A stretch of DNA of 64,000 nucleotides, from the NCBI GenBank assembly GCA_029219385.1, contig JAQXTH010000007.1, positions 31,968 through 95,967 of the forward strand, in the 5' to 3' direction. The stretch's first letter is position 1; each line of letters starts with the position of its first letter. This DNA is from Prevotellaceae bacterium. GTDB taxonomy: Bacteria; Bacteroidota; Bacteroidia; Bacteroidales; Bacteroidaceae. Positions 30,851 through 40,732 of the stretch are shown piece after piece. The notes beneath the pieces are model-generated. The model ran no database searches. It was not told the DNA's origin and worked only from the letters and a program-made list of their open reading frames with translations. A program made the position numbers and the translations under genes.

Positions 30851-30886
30851 AAGAAAAAATTTTACAAGTTAAAAAAATGAAAAAAT

Positions 30887-31313
30887 GAGTCGATCTGTAA
30901 GCGGGGTTCTGTAGTCAGTCTACAACCCATGTCTTTCAACTCAAGTTGTATCAAACTGTTTGTCATTTATCTCGACCGCTTGTCGCCAAGCGGCTCAATC
31001 GTGTCACCCTCCGCCGCAGTCACACGCAGTGGTGTCAGTCAGACGGACAGCCCTCAATCAGCGGTTTACATACACTTTCACCTTCTGCCACACACACCTT
31101 GTCCGTCACCGGGCAAAGTCGTGAGCTCTTACCTCACGTTCTCACCCTTACCTTGTGTATTAGTCTTTTAAAAATGTCAACTAAACACGAGGCGGTTATT
31201 TTCTTCTGTGTTACGGTGTCCTTACGGATACTTCCCATTAAGAAGCAGAATGTCCTATGGTGCCCCGACTTTCCTCAAACCGTAAAAACGGTTCGCGACA
31301 AACCGACCGACTC
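30887..31313 (-). ncRNA. rnpB: RNase P RNA (type A)
   Basis: Catalytic RNA that trims tRNA 5' leaders. On the minus strand the 5' part contains the universal GAGGAAAGTCGGGGC (CR-I region) and the 3' part contains ACAGAACCCCGCTTACAG, both hallmark RNase P segments. The ends pair as helix P1 (GAGTCGGTC at 31305-31313 with GATCGACTC at 30887-30895, one G-U pair), which sets the boundaries to within a few bases. Length is about 427 nt. A TATCTTTG promoter box sits 10 bases upstream of the predicted 5' end, and T-runs follow the 3' end (30867-30886 region read on minus). Confidence 0.95.
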
Positions 31314-31323
31314 ATTTTCTATG

Positions 31324-31331
31324 CAAAGATA
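31324..31331 (-). promoter_or_regulatory. Bacteroidota -7 promoter box for rnpB
   Basis: Minus-strand TATCTTTG fits TAnnTTTG and ends 10 bases before the 5' end predicted from helix P1, the expected spacing to a transcription start. Confidence 0.65.
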
Positions 31332-31543
31332 GTGCAAACCGAGCGCATAAAAAAGCAGTTTACTGAGTTTTTTGTGCCGAGGTGCAGTCTATCTTCGCCA
31401 ATTTTTGGCACAGTAGTGCAAAACAACACATTGTATTACAACTTAGCATCTTCTTTAGAATGACGATTATGTTTAATGATGTTATTGTTTTAGTGTTTTA
31501 CAAGTGAAACACACGAGTATATTGTTTTTTATAGTGAGATTAC

Positions 31544-31567
31544 TGTGACACTTGTGACTTTTGTGAC
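31544..31567 (-). repeat. Three-unit GTCACA-type repeat
   Basis: Read on minus: GTCACAAAA, GTCACAAGT, GTCACA in direct succession. The units match those of the larger array at 49073-49200. It lies in a 390-base gap between the rnpB promoter and the DUF1846 terminator; the rest of that gap shows no gene. Confidence 0.65.
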
Positions 31568-31587
31568 ATCTCCAGTCTTTCACCCTC

Positions 31588-31625
31588 AAAAAAAAGCGAG
31601 CCTGCGCCACGAAGTGCGCAAGCCC
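31588..31625 (-). terminator. Intrinsic terminator after DUF1846
   Basis: Read on minus: a 10-base-pair stem (GGGCTTGCGC at 31625-31616 with GCGCAGGCTC at 31607-31598, two G-U pairs), an eight-base loop, and then a run of eight T a few bases after the stem. It lies about 80 bases after the DUF1846 stop. Confidence 0.85.
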
Positions 31626-31703
31626 ACTATGAAAACTTGAAAATGAAAAATTAAATAGGGTAATATAAAAATAAAATAATATTATAAATGAAGATTTCCT
31701 TTG

Positions 31704-33167
31704 TTATTTCTTTTTAACAGGGTCGCATGTCAATCCAATGCCAAGTTTCTTGAATATTTTGCGGTCAACCTCGCTGAGCATCACCGTAGAGTGAACCTGA
31801 CAGCCTTTCAGTTCGGGAAGTTGAGTTAAGGCACGACGACAATTTTCGTCTGTCTTGCTCAACACCGACAACGCCACAAGCACCTCGTCGGTGTGAAGTC
31901 TTGGATTGTGCCCACCCAGATAATCAATCTTGGTTTTTTGTATTGGCTCGATCATCATCTGAGGTATTAGTTTGATCGTGTGGTCAATACCGGCAAGATA
32001 TTTCGTGGCGTTGAGCAACAAAGCCGCACTTGGACCCAACAAAGGGCTCTCCCCTGCCGTAATTAAAGAACCATCGGCAAGCTCTATTGCCGCAGCGTGC
32101 ATACCAAGCATGGCCTTGCGTTCTTTGGCAGCCACGGTGCAACTTCTATCGTCGGTAGAGATGCCTGCTTGTTTGAGCAGTAGCGCAATTTTGTTGACCT
32201 CTGCGTCGTTGCATGCTCCTTCTGCCATGCGATTTAGTGCCGTGTAATATCGGCGAATTATTTCGTCTTTGGATGCCTGTCGGCAAACTTCGTCGTCACA
32301 AATGCAAAAACCAACCATATTTACCCCCATATCTGTGGGAGATTTATAGGGGCTTTCTCCATAGATGCCTTCAAACAGAGCGGTCAGCACCGGAAAAATC
32401 TCTATGTCGCGATTATAGTTAATGGCAAGACGGTTGTAGGCCTCCATGTGAAAAGGGTCTATCATGTTTACGTCATCCAGGTCGGCTGTGGCTGCTTCGT
32501 ATGCAATATTGACAGGGTGTTTTAATGGCAGGTTCCACACGGGAAAAGTCTCAAACTTTGCATATCCTGCTTCCACTCCCCTTTTATGTTCGTTGTAAAG
32601 TTGGCTCAGACACACTGCCATCTTGCCACTTCCCGGTCCCGGGGCAGTTACAATCACCAAGGGTCTTGAAGTTTCCACATAGTCGTTGTGGCCAAAGCCC
32701 TCATCGGAGTCAATCAGGGAGACATTGGTTGGATAGCCATCTATAGTATAGTGATAGTAAGCCTTTATGCCAAGTCGTTCGAGTTTTTTGCGATAAAGGT
32801 CGGCACTGCTCTGTCCGTTATAGTGGGTTATCACTACCGAGCCAACCAAGAAGCCTCGATTTTGAAACTCTGAGTGAAGTCTCAAAACATCTTCGTCGTA
32901 TGTGATGCCCAAATCGCCTCTGATTTTGTTTTTCTCTATATCGACTGCGCTTATCACAATGACAATTTCCGCTTGGTCGCTCAGTTGGCTGAGCATTCTC
33001 AGTTTGCTGTCGGGTTTGAAGCCCGGCAACACTCTGCCCGCATGGTGGTCGTCAAATAGTTTTCCGCCTAATTCCAAATAGAGTTTGTTGCCAAACTTGG
33101 CAATGCGTTCTCTAATGTGCTCCGACTGAATGAGCAGATATTTTTCGTTGTCAAAACCAATTTTCAT
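31704..33167 (-). CDS. DUF1846 domain protein
   Basis: Conserved protein of 487 residues whose biochemical role is not established. Recognisable segments are the N-terminal GFDNEKYLLIQSEHIRERI, a central APGPGSGKMAVCLSQLYNE that looks like a nucleotide-binding loop (about residue 178-196), and HNPRLHTDEVLVALSVLS near the C terminus. It has no signal peptide or membrane helix. It is the last gene of the unit DUF1573 - manC - DUF1846 (12-base gap to manC), followed by a strong terminator. Structures of the family are known, but I would not assign a reaction. Confidence 0.9.
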   Translation of the reverse strand: MKIGFDNEKYLLIQSEHIRERIAKFGNKLYLELGGKLFDDHHAGRVLPGFKPDSKLRMLSQLSDQAEIVIVISAVDIEKNKIRGDLGITYDEDVLRLHSEFQNRGFLVGSVVITHYNGQSSADLYRKKLERLGIKAYYHYTIDGYPTNVSLIDSDEGFGHNDYVETSRPLVIVTAPGPGSGKMAVCLSQLYNEHKRGVEAGYAKFETFPVWNLPLKHPVNIAYEAATADLDDVNMIDPFHMEAYNRLAINYNRDIEIFPVLTALFEGIYGESPYKSPTDMGVNMVGFCICDDEVCRQASKDEIIRRYYTALNRMAEGACNDAEVNKIALLLKQAGISTDDRSCTVAAKERKAMLGMHAAAIELADGSLITAGESPLLGPSAALLLNATKYLAGIDHTIKLIPQMMIEPIQKTKIDYLGGHNPRLHTDEVLVALSVLSKTDENCRRALTQLPELKGCQVHSTVMLSEVDRKIFKKLGIGLTCDPVKKK

Positions 33168-33179
33168 ATCAGAATAAAT

Positions 33180-34244
33180 TCAATCGTGGAAAAGTTTTAT
33201 TCGTTGTTCCTCCGACAATTTGGTTATCAACATTGTGTTGTCTTTCTCCACCACGATATATCCATCAAGTCCCTGCACCACAACTTCTCTCTCGCTTGAA
33301 GTATGGATAATGCAGTTTTGTGTCTCAAATGTTTTGATGTTGCTGCCCACTTTGGCGTTGTTGTATTGGTCTTTAGGCAACAATTTGTGAAGCGAAGACC
33401 AACTGCCCAAATCGCTCCAGCCAAACTCTGCGGGATAGACATAGATTTCGTCGGCATTTTCCATAATTGCATAGTCTACAGAGATATTCTCACATTGAGG
33501 AAAAATGCGGTCGATAGATTCTTGTTCGCGAGGTGTGCGATAAAAATCGCGAATACTCTCAAAGAGAGCCGACATTTCGGGACGATAAACCCTGAAAGCA
33601 TTCACAATCGTGTTTACGTTCCATACAAACAAGCCCGAGTTCCAAAAAAAGTTGGGTTTCTCTATATACTGTTTAGCCAAGTCGAGCGAAGGTTTTTCTT
33701 TGAAACTGTCAACTCTGAAGATATTTTTGTTTATCACCGTTGCGCACGTCAAATCAGCCTCGATGTAGCCATAGCCTGTTTCGGGGTGGTCGGGCTTCAT
33801 GCCCAGCGTTACGATTGCATCGCTTGTAGAGACAAAGGAGAGACACTCCCCCACTGCCTTTTTAAAAGTTGCAGTATCGGCAACCACATGATCGCTTGGG
33901 CTTACCACTATATTGGCGTTTGGGTTGAGACTCTTGATTACCCAACTGACGTAGGCAATGCAGGGAGCCGTGTTGCGTCGACAAGGCTCGAGCAAAATAT
34001 TTTCCTCGGGCAATAGGGGTAACTGTTCTCTCACTAGGTCTTTGAAGTCAGCCGAAGTCACCACCCAGATATTTTCCGGCTCACAAATGCCCATAAATCT
34101 ATCCACTGTCATTTGGATAAGTGTGCGCCCCGTAGAGAGCAGGTCGAGAAACTGTTTGGGCTTGTCGACATTGCTCATCGGCCAAAAACGGCTACCCACG
34201 CCACCGGCCATAATTACCACATGATTGTTGCTTCTCATATTCAT
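33180..34244 (-). CDS. manC: Mannose-1-phosphate guanylyltransferase
   Basis: Makes GDP-mannose from GTP and mannose-1-phosphate for surface polysaccharide and fucose pathways. The nucleotide-binding signature is MAGGVGSRFWPMSNVDKPKQ at residues 12-31. Other family segments are VSPSDHVVADTATFK near 115 and a terminal WSDLGSWSSLHKLLP near 280. At 354 residues it lacks the C-terminal isomerase domain of bifunctional enzymes. The start may be MNMRSNN or two codons later (MRSNN). It is 21 bases from DUF1573 upstream and 12 from DUF1846 downstream. Confidence 0.93.
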   Translation of the reverse strand: MNMRSNNHVVIMAGGVGSRFWPMSNVDKPKQFLDLLSTGRTLIQMTVDRFMGICEPENIWVVTSADFKDLVREQLPLLPEENILLEPCRRNTAPCIAYVSWVIKSLNPNANIVVSPSDHVVADTATFKKAVGECLSFVSTSDAIVTLGMKPDHPETGYGYIEADLTCATVINKNIFRVDSFKEKPSLDLAKQYIEKPNFFWNSGLFVWNVNTIVNAFRVYRPEMSALFESIRDFYRTPREQESIDRIFPQCENISVDYAIMENADEIYVYPAEFGWSDLGSWSSLHKLLPKDQYNNAKVGSNIKTFETQNCIIHTSSEREVVVQGLDGYIVVEKDNTMLITKLSEEQRIKLFHD

Positions 34245-34265
34245 AAAAATATATTTTATCGCTGA

Positions 34266-34658
34266 CTATTTTGTTTCCACCATTTCTCCCTCCACACATA
34301 GACGTGTCAGTTTCGTCTTGGCGTTGGTCATCACCGTTATGATCTTCTTGAATTGGCCCGTCATGCGCCCTTTACCGTTATAGGTTACTTTTATCACTCC
34401 TTTTTTGCCCGGAGCAATCGGTTTGTCGGGATAAATCGGCACCGTGCAACCACACGAGGCCACACATTGCGTCACAATCAGCGGAGCATTGCCCGTGTTG
34501 GTGAAAGTAAACGAGCAAGTCATAATCGCATTTGCCTCATCGAATTTTCCAAAGTTATGAATCACTTTGTCAAATTTGATTTCAGCCTTGGGTTCTTCGG
34601 CCATCAAGGGCAAGATCATTATTAAAGACATCAGCGAGAAAGAGAGAAATCGTTTCAT
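34266..34658 (-). CDS. Secreted DUF1573 protein
   Basis: Small periplasmic protein of an immunoglobulin-like family common in Bacteroidota, with no assigned function. The start MKRFLSFSLMSLIMILPLMA is chosen because it opens a normal signal peptide; an ATG 13 codons upstream would add polar residues and lies close to the promoter. The body shows the family pattern HNFGKFDEANAIMTCSFTFTN, then a CVASCGCTVPIYPDKPI segment and a final beta-rich stretch. The CGCT pair of cysteines is typical of the family. It heads a unit with manC and DUF1846. Confidence 0.9.
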   Translation of the reverse strand: MKRFLSFSLMSLIMILPLMAEEPKAEIKFDKVIHNFGKFDEANAIMTCSFTFTNTGNAPLIVTQCVASCGCTVPIYPDKPIAPGKKGVIKVTYNGKGRMTGQFKKIITVMTNAKTKLTRLCVEGEMVETK

Positions 34659-34708
34659 TTTTGCAATTTGTTTTTGAAGTGAGAGAAAACTTTTCAAATA
34701 AATCTCCG

Positions 34709-34716
34709 CAAAATTA
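34709..34716 (-). promoter_or_regulatory. Bacteroidota -7 promoter box for DUF1573-manC unit
   Basis: Minus-strand TAATTTTG fits TAnnTTTG and lies 51 bases upstream of the DUF1573 start at 34658. Confidence 0.5.
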
Positions 34717-34805
34717 TATAAAAATCGCGAAAAACACTAACCAAAACAATTTTTTTATCGTCTATGTGCCACTAATGCGCCACTAAAGTCTCTATTTTTA
34801 TGTTT

Positions 34806-35633
34806 CTAAAGTTTGTCGGTATAAGTAAAGCAGTCGGGAAAAACTTCTTTGATGTTGTCTATGGGTCGGTTAAAAATGCCATAAATGGCAGAACCGCTTC
34901 CGCTCATCGAGGCATAGAGTGCCCCCATGTCGAACAGAGTTTGTTTAAGAGCCGACAAGAGCGGATAGTGTTTAAAAAGTGTTTCTTCAAATTGGTTGCA
35001 CACTATGTCGTTCCATTTTTCTATGGGTAATCGGGCTACGTCATTGGCCAAATTGCGCATGGAGGGTCGCGGTGTTACCGAGCAATATGCTTCGCGAGTG
35101 GAGATATGGATGGGGGGCTTCACGAGGGCGATATATAGTCCGCGGAGGTTGATGTTCACCGGTGAGAATTTGTCGCCCTTGCCCTCGGCATAGACCGGTT
35201 GTCCGGTCACGAAAAAAGGACAGTCGGCTCCAAAGGGAGCGACAATGGCTTCCAACTCTTTGTTGTCGAGTCCGAGCGAAAACAATTCGTTGAGCATTTT
35301 GGCGGCAAACGCAGCATCTGAACTGCCTCCTCCCAATCCTGCCCCCATTGGTATGTGTTTGCCCAGAAAAACATCTATGGGCGGCAGATTAAAACGCTTG
35401 CTCATGGCGAGACACACTTTTGTCACGAGATTGTCTTGGGGGTTACCATCTATGGTAAAGCCCGAGAGGTGGAGCGACACCGGTGTTTCACACAAGGCTG
35501 GGGTGGTTTTTATTTCAAGACTGTCGGTCAGTCTGATTGGATAGAATATGGTTTCTATTTCGTGGTAGCCATCGGGGCGGCGGTTAGTGATATTGAGGCC
35601 TATATTGATTTTGGCATTTGGCAGTGTGTACAT
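34806..35633 (-). CDS. ispE: 4-diphosphocytidyl-2-C-methyl-D-erythritol kinase
   Basis: GHMP kinase of the MEP isoprenoid pathway. The substrate motif NAKINIGLNITNRRPDGYHE is at residues 6-25, and the ATP loop is PMGAGLGGGSSDAAFAAKML near 93. A C-terminal ASMSGSGSAIYGIF matches the third GHMP motif. Its 275 residues are typical. The gene lies 39 bases after DUF5103 on the same strand and is probably the last gene of the unit starting with the lipoprotein at 40.06 kb. No other MEP-pathway gene is in the window. Confidence 0.95.
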   Translation of the reverse strand: MYTLPNAKINIGLNITNRRPDGYHEIETIFYPIRLTDSLEIKTTPALCETPVSLHLSGFTIDGNPQDNLVTKVCLAMSKRFNLPPIDVFLGKHIPMGAGLGGGSSDAAFAAKMLNELFSLGLDNKELEAIVAPFGADCPFFVTGQPVYAEGKGDKFSPVNINLRGLYIALVKPPIHISTREAYCSVTPRPSMRNLANDVARLPIEKWNDIVCNQFEETLFKHYPLLSALKQTLFDMGALYASMSGSGSAIYGIFNRPIDNIKEVFPDCFTYTDKL

Positions 35634-35672
35634 GAATATGTGAGTGTGGAGGTGTGAGAAATGAGTTTTTTT

Positions 35673-36926
35673 TTATTTGTGAGAGGCTAAGAATCTGAAA
35701 TCAGAGACTGCAATAAGGCGGTCGCGTCTTGAGCCTTGTGCGCAATAATAGGCATAGATTGTGTATCGGTTTTCGGTTTGATAGAAATTGCCCTCCGGTT
35801 TGTCATCGATTATGGATTTGCCGTTGTTGGAGAGTGTGATATAGCGATAGTTGTAGTATCCTTGTTTAAGCAGCAAGGTTGTTTCATAGCATTGTGTAGT
35901 GGGGTTATATGTCATTTTTTGTTCTTCGGAGGGTGAGGGCCCGGCAAAGTTGCCGTCCACATAAATTGTCGTAGTCGTTGGCAGGGGGTCGCTTTTGAGG
36001 GAGAAATGTGTCAAAACATAGTCACTTTCAAGGTCGGAGTCGTCGAAGTCGATTGTTTTGATGAGGAATGCGCCGTTTGTGTCTTCATCATAGATATAGT
36101 TTGAGGCAGGTTTGTCGGTGTTGAGTGTGGCGTGGTAGTATGGCGAAAACCATCGTATATGGTCTATGCCCATGCCACCAAAGCGGAGTGTAGTGAGTTC
36201 AAACTTGCGAAACTCGTTGCCGGCAGAAAAGATGAGTGAGCGCGACCGTAGCCACTTGATTTCGGTGGGTGTGACAAAGTCGGGCATAGGGTTAATGGCA
36301 GCGTTGAGAGGCGAACCATTTTGCAGGGCGACAATGTGTATTTCTCTCTCCGGATATCTGATATTGATTTTAGGAATAAGCGAAAGAGTGATTTGTTGGT
36401 GGCGGTTATTGAAGTCAATATCAGTATTGGTGGTCACCTGAGCGGAAAGTGAGGCAAGATTTTCTGCCACCATGAACGGTATTTTCAACACGTCGTTGTC
36501 GGAGTCGTCATAGACAACTATCAGATAGTTGCCCGACAGTTTGAATTCTGTGTTGGGAGCAGGAAAGCGAAATGAATAGTGGGTATAGGCGACAGAGGTG
36601 TTTATTGACTCGGCATAATCTTCGATTGATTCATCGCCTATGCCTTTGAGCAGAAACTCAGAGGTGAGCAATCGAGTGTCGGGTTTCCAATCCCATGTCA
36701 TTGGCACGATTTTGTATCGGTATCTTTGATATTGGTGGGTGAGGTCGTCAAAAGAGATGTCGAGGTAGTCGTGTGACGAGAGATTGATGCAGGGAACGGT
36801 GTTCCACTCCCCATTTAGTTTCACTATGGGTGTTTTTATATGGTCGCAAAGAAGTTCATTCCTCTGAGCCATGAGACAGAGAGGAATGAACAATGCTATA
36901 ATAAGAGTTAAGAGCGAGTGCCTCAT
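35673..36926 (-). CDS. Secreted DUF5103 protein
   Basis: Bacteroidota-specific family without known function. A signal peptide spans residues 1-20 (ending CLMAQ). The following N-terminal region (about 25-120) has LNGEWNTVPCINLSSHDYLDI and contains beta strands typical of an Ig-like fold. The C-terminal part carries TTTIYVDGNFAGPSPSEEQK and GYYNYRYIT, reminiscent of glycogen-binding (CBM48-like) modules, which is inference. No catalytic motif is apparent. It lies 11 bases after glmM and before ispE. Confidence 0.9.
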   Translation of the reverse strand: MRHSLLTLIIALFIPLCLMAQRNELLCDHIKTPIVKLNGEWNTVPCINLSSHDYLDISFDDLTHQYQRYRYKIVPMTWDWKPDTRLLTSEFLLKGIGDESIEDYAESINTSVAYTHYSFRFPAPNTEFKLSGNYLIVVYDDSDNDVLKIPFMVAENLASLSAQVTTNTDIDFNNRHQQITLSLIPKINIRYPEREIHIVALQNGSPLNAAINPMPDFVTPTEIKWLRSRSLIFSAGNEFRKFELTTLRFGGMGIDHIRWFSPYYHATLNTDKPASNYIYDEDTNGAFLIKTIDFDDSDLESDYVLTHFSLKSDPLPTTTTIYVDGNFAGPSPSEEQKMTYNPTTQCYETTLLLKQGYYNYRYITLSNNGKSIIDDKPEGNFYQTENRYTIYAYYCAQGSRRDRLIAVSDFRFLASHK

Positions 36927-36937
36927 TATTTGATTTA

Positions 36938-38326
<1,389 letters not shown>

Positions 38327-38337
38327 GATATTTGAGT

Positions 38338-39618
38338 TTATTTGGTATTTTTGTTGTTTAAGAATTTGTTGAGGTCGATATTGGGTTTTTGAGGCGTTTG
38401 TGAACTTAGTTTCAGATTGCGCTCTATCTTGAGAGGTCGGTCAAAATACCCTCCGTTGGTTAGGAAGAACTTATCGTTTTCGGTGCCACCGTTAAAGTCG
38501 AGTCTTATTCCTTTGCTACCGGTGATGTCGTTGGTGAGTTTTGCTTTTGAGATATATTGCCAATCTTTGCCCACGGGTTTATACCATGCGTTGAAATAGT
38601 ATGCCTTGCGGGTTTTGTCGCCTTGGCGCGGAGAGAAGTTTTCGAGAAAGGAGTGAAGTCCCTCGATCTTTATTTTTGTGTCGGGTCGGCGCAGGGTAGC
38701 CATGAAAATCCATTTGTCGTTGACTGAGTCATAAAACCATGCGCTAAAGTCGGTCGTGGAGGACGATGATTTTTGGGCGTTGAGCAAAAACTTGTAGGTC
38801 TTGCCGGGCTGCCAGTCTACAGAGATGAATGTTTGTTTTCCGCTGCCCTCGTGACCAAAATCTTGGGCTGTGACCCCCTCGCCGCGGGCAATAACTTGAG
38901 TGCGATGCTCTTGGCTCACGTTGTTGGGATTGTCGTCGTCAACGGAGTTCCACACAGAGAAGAGCACCTGCCTGCGTTTGGCTGAGTTGTTTTGAAAGCC
39001 GAAATATCCGCCGCTAAAGCCAAGAGCCATGTAATAAGAGCTTATTTTGTCGTAGTCGGCAGGCACACAAACATCTATCATGGCCCACTCCACTTCGTTT
39101 TGACCATAGTCGATGTCGTAGGCGAGGTGACACGAGGGGCCTCTCAATCCGAAATGATTGTTAAACTCTTCATTGAGGAAGATAGGTTTTTCCGTGTCTG
39201 TGACAGAGAGAGATTTTATTGTAATTTTTTCGCTTTGGGAGATAAGATTATAGGTAAAACTCACATAGCCGTCTTTCACGGGCTTGAGGTTGATGAGTTT
39301 ATATGCTTTAAATTCGCTGCTGTTAATGTTGATTTTCTTTTCCTTGCCATAGACGCTCACTAAGACTGTGCCATGCCCTTTGGCCACAAGCGAAATTTGG
39401 GGTTGTTGTTTTTCGGTGAAATAGACATAGGTGGTTGCCGAGTTGTCGGTCTGTTCGTTAAAAGTGAGACCATCCTTGTTTATGTTGGCTTTAGATTCGT
39501 TGTGGTGCCCGTTGATATATGTGTTGTTGTAAAGGGGCACAGAGGTGGTTTGTTTTTGCGCTTGGGCATAAAACATGGTTGCCGCAAGGCAGAGGGAGAG
39601 TAACAGGATTTTTTTCAT
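38338..39618 (-). CDS. Secreted DUF3472 domain protein
   Basis: Secreted protein with a signal peptide (1-20, ending FYAQAQ) and no identified activity. The N-terminal part (about 25-140) is a beta domain of the DUF5077 type. The central DUF3472 domain includes YYMALGFSGGYFGFQ, VLFSVWNSVDDDNPN and GSGKQTFISVDWQPGKTYKF, the pattern of a concanavalin-like glycan-binding sandwich. A polar Asn/Lys-rich tail ends it. Its ATG overlaps the stop of the upstream lipoprotein gene by four bases, so the two are translationally coupled and may form a surface pair. Confidence 0.87.
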   Translation of the reverse strand: MKKILLLSLCLAATMFYAQAQKQTTSVPLYNNTYINGHHNESKANINKDGLTFNEQTDNSATTYVYFTEKQQPQISLVAKGHGTVLVSVYGKEKKININSSEFKAYKLINLKPVKDGYVSFTYNLISQSEKITIKSLSVTDTEKPIFLNEEFNNHFGLRGPSCHLAYDIDYGQNEVEWAMIDVCVPADYDKISSYYMALGFSGGYFGFQNNSAKRRQVLFSVWNSVDDDNPNNVSQEHRTQVIARGEGVTAQDFGHEGSGKQTFISVDWQPGKTYKFLLNAQKSSSSTTDFSAWFYDSVNDKWIFMATLRRPDTKIKIEGLHSFLENFSPRQGDKTRKAYYFNAWYKPVGKDWQYISKAKLTNDITGSKGIRLDFNGGTENDKFFLTNGGYFDRPLKIERNLKLSSQTPQKPNIDLNKFLNNKNTK

Positions 39619-40058
39619 TTTACAGTAATTGTTCGTGAAACGGTCATTTTTGTTTTGAGAGTGCTGACGGAGTTGTAGGTGTTGGTGGTTTCTCCGACAA
39701 CAACGGTTTTTCCGGTGTCGGAGGTTTTTCCGTCGGCAAAGTTTGTGATGTCAATCGAGACTTTGATCGTGTGTTTTCCTCGCGAGAGAGGGGTGAAAGA
39801 ATTGTTGGTGTTGGGTGTGGACGACTGCAATCCGTCTACTTCGGGTGTGCACGACCAGGAATAGGAGTTATAGCGCAGGTTGCCGGGATTGTTTTTGTTG
39901 GTCAGTGTCACCACCACATTGTCGCCCACCTTTATGTTGTCGGAAGAAATGCCGAGTTCAAAGACCGGCAGAGAGAGATATTCCTTGTCGTCGCCACACG
40001 AAGAGAGGGCAAACAGACCCACAAGGCTTAGAAGAAAATAAAAATAAATCTTTTTCAT
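39615..40058 (-). CDS. Small lipoprotein with PKD/Ig-like domain
   Basis: 147-residue lipoprotein with lipobox LSSC; the lipidated residue would be Cys21. The acidic residues right after it (GDDKEY) resemble the Bacteroidota surface-export signal, so the protein may be on the cell surface. The rest is one beta-sandwich domain with the PKD/Ig pattern (YNSYSWSCTPEVDGL, RGKHTIKVSIDIT). It is the first gene of the unit running to ispE and overlaps DUF3472 by ATGA. No family name is recognised. A well-spaced promoter stands about 25 bases upstream. Confidence 0.8.
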   Translation of the reverse strand: MKKIYFYFLLSLVGLFALSSCGDDKEYLSLPVFELGISSDNIKVGDNVVVTLTNKNNPGNLRYNSYSWSCTPEVDGLQSSTPNTNNSFTPLSRGKHTIKVSIDITNFADGKTSDTGKTVVVGETTNTYNSVSTLKTKMTVSRTITVK

Positions 40059-40082
40059 GAGTTTTTGCTTGTTTTATCGTGA

Positions 40083-40113
40083 CAAAAATAGTGTTTTCTT
40101 TACAAATGACAAA
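40083..40113 (-). promoter_or_regulatory. Bacteroidota -33/-7 promoter for lipoprotein-DUF3472-glmM unit
   Basis: Minus-strand TATTTTTG (40083-40090) is preceded by TTTG (40110-40113) with a 19-base spacer, the canonical Bacteroidota arrangement. The predicted leader is about 18-20 bases. Confidence 0.65.
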
Positions 40114-40138
40114 ATATTATGATATGATTAATTTTTTT

Positions 40139-40732
40139 TTAGCATGGAAACACATCAAACTTCTTCAGTTCTTCATAAAGTCTTGATGTTGGCAGCCCCA
40201 TGACGTTGTAGTGGCAGCCGACAATTTTCTCCACCCCTATGAGGCCTATCCATTCTTGTATGCCATAGGAGCCTGCTTTGTCAAAGGGTTGCCATGTGTC
40301 GACATAATGTTCAATATCGTCGGTGTCGAGTTTTCTGAAAAACACCTCGGTGGTTTCAGCAAAGGAGACAGATTTTTCGAGGGTTCTTAGGGTCACTCCG
40401 GTGACCACGGTGTGGCTGTTGCCCGACAGCATGTGGAGCATTTGCAGGGCTTCCTGTCGATTTTTTGGTTTGCCCAAAATTTTATTGTTGGCAAAGACCA
40501 CGGTGTCGGCAGAGATGAGAATGTTTTCGTCTGAGAGCATGGATTTGGCAGAGTCGGCTTTGAGTTGAGAGAGGTGTATGGCAGCCTCTATGGGGGTGAG
40601 CCCCGGTGGAATTAGTTCGTCGGCATTTGGAGAAGCCACGTCAAACACAAAGCCCATGTCGGCAAGCAGTCGGCGGCGGCGAGGCGACCGGCTGAGCAGC
40701 GTTATCTTTTTATGACTGACAAAATTCACCAT
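40139..40732 (-). CDS. maf: Maf-like nucleotide pyrophosphatase
   Basis: House-cleaning enzyme that hydrolyses dTTP/UTP or modified nucleotides to monophosphates. The nucleotide-contact start LLSRSPRRRRLLADMGFVF is at residues 12-30, the catalytic region ISADTVVFANNKILGKP is near 92, and DKAGSYGIQEWIGLIGVEKI is near 150. Length 197 is typical. Its start overlaps the kdsC end by seven bases. Whether it is the YhdE (dTTP/UTP) or YceF type cannot be decided with certainty by eye. Confidence 0.93.
   Translation of the reverse strand: MVNFVSHKKITLLSRSPRRRRLLADMGFVFDVASPNADELIPPGLTPIEAAIHLSQLKADSAKSMLSDENILISADTVVFANNKILGKPKNRQEALQMLHMLSGNSHTVVTGVTLRTLEKSVSFAETTEVFFRKLDTDDIEHYVDTWQPFDKAGSYGIQEWIGLIGVEKIVGCHYNVMGLPTSRLYEELKKFDVFPC

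Noticed and set aside
30946..31332. Plus-strand open frames over 31 kb
   Set aside because: They lie on the antisense of a clearly recognisable RNase P RNA and have no protein-like pattern.
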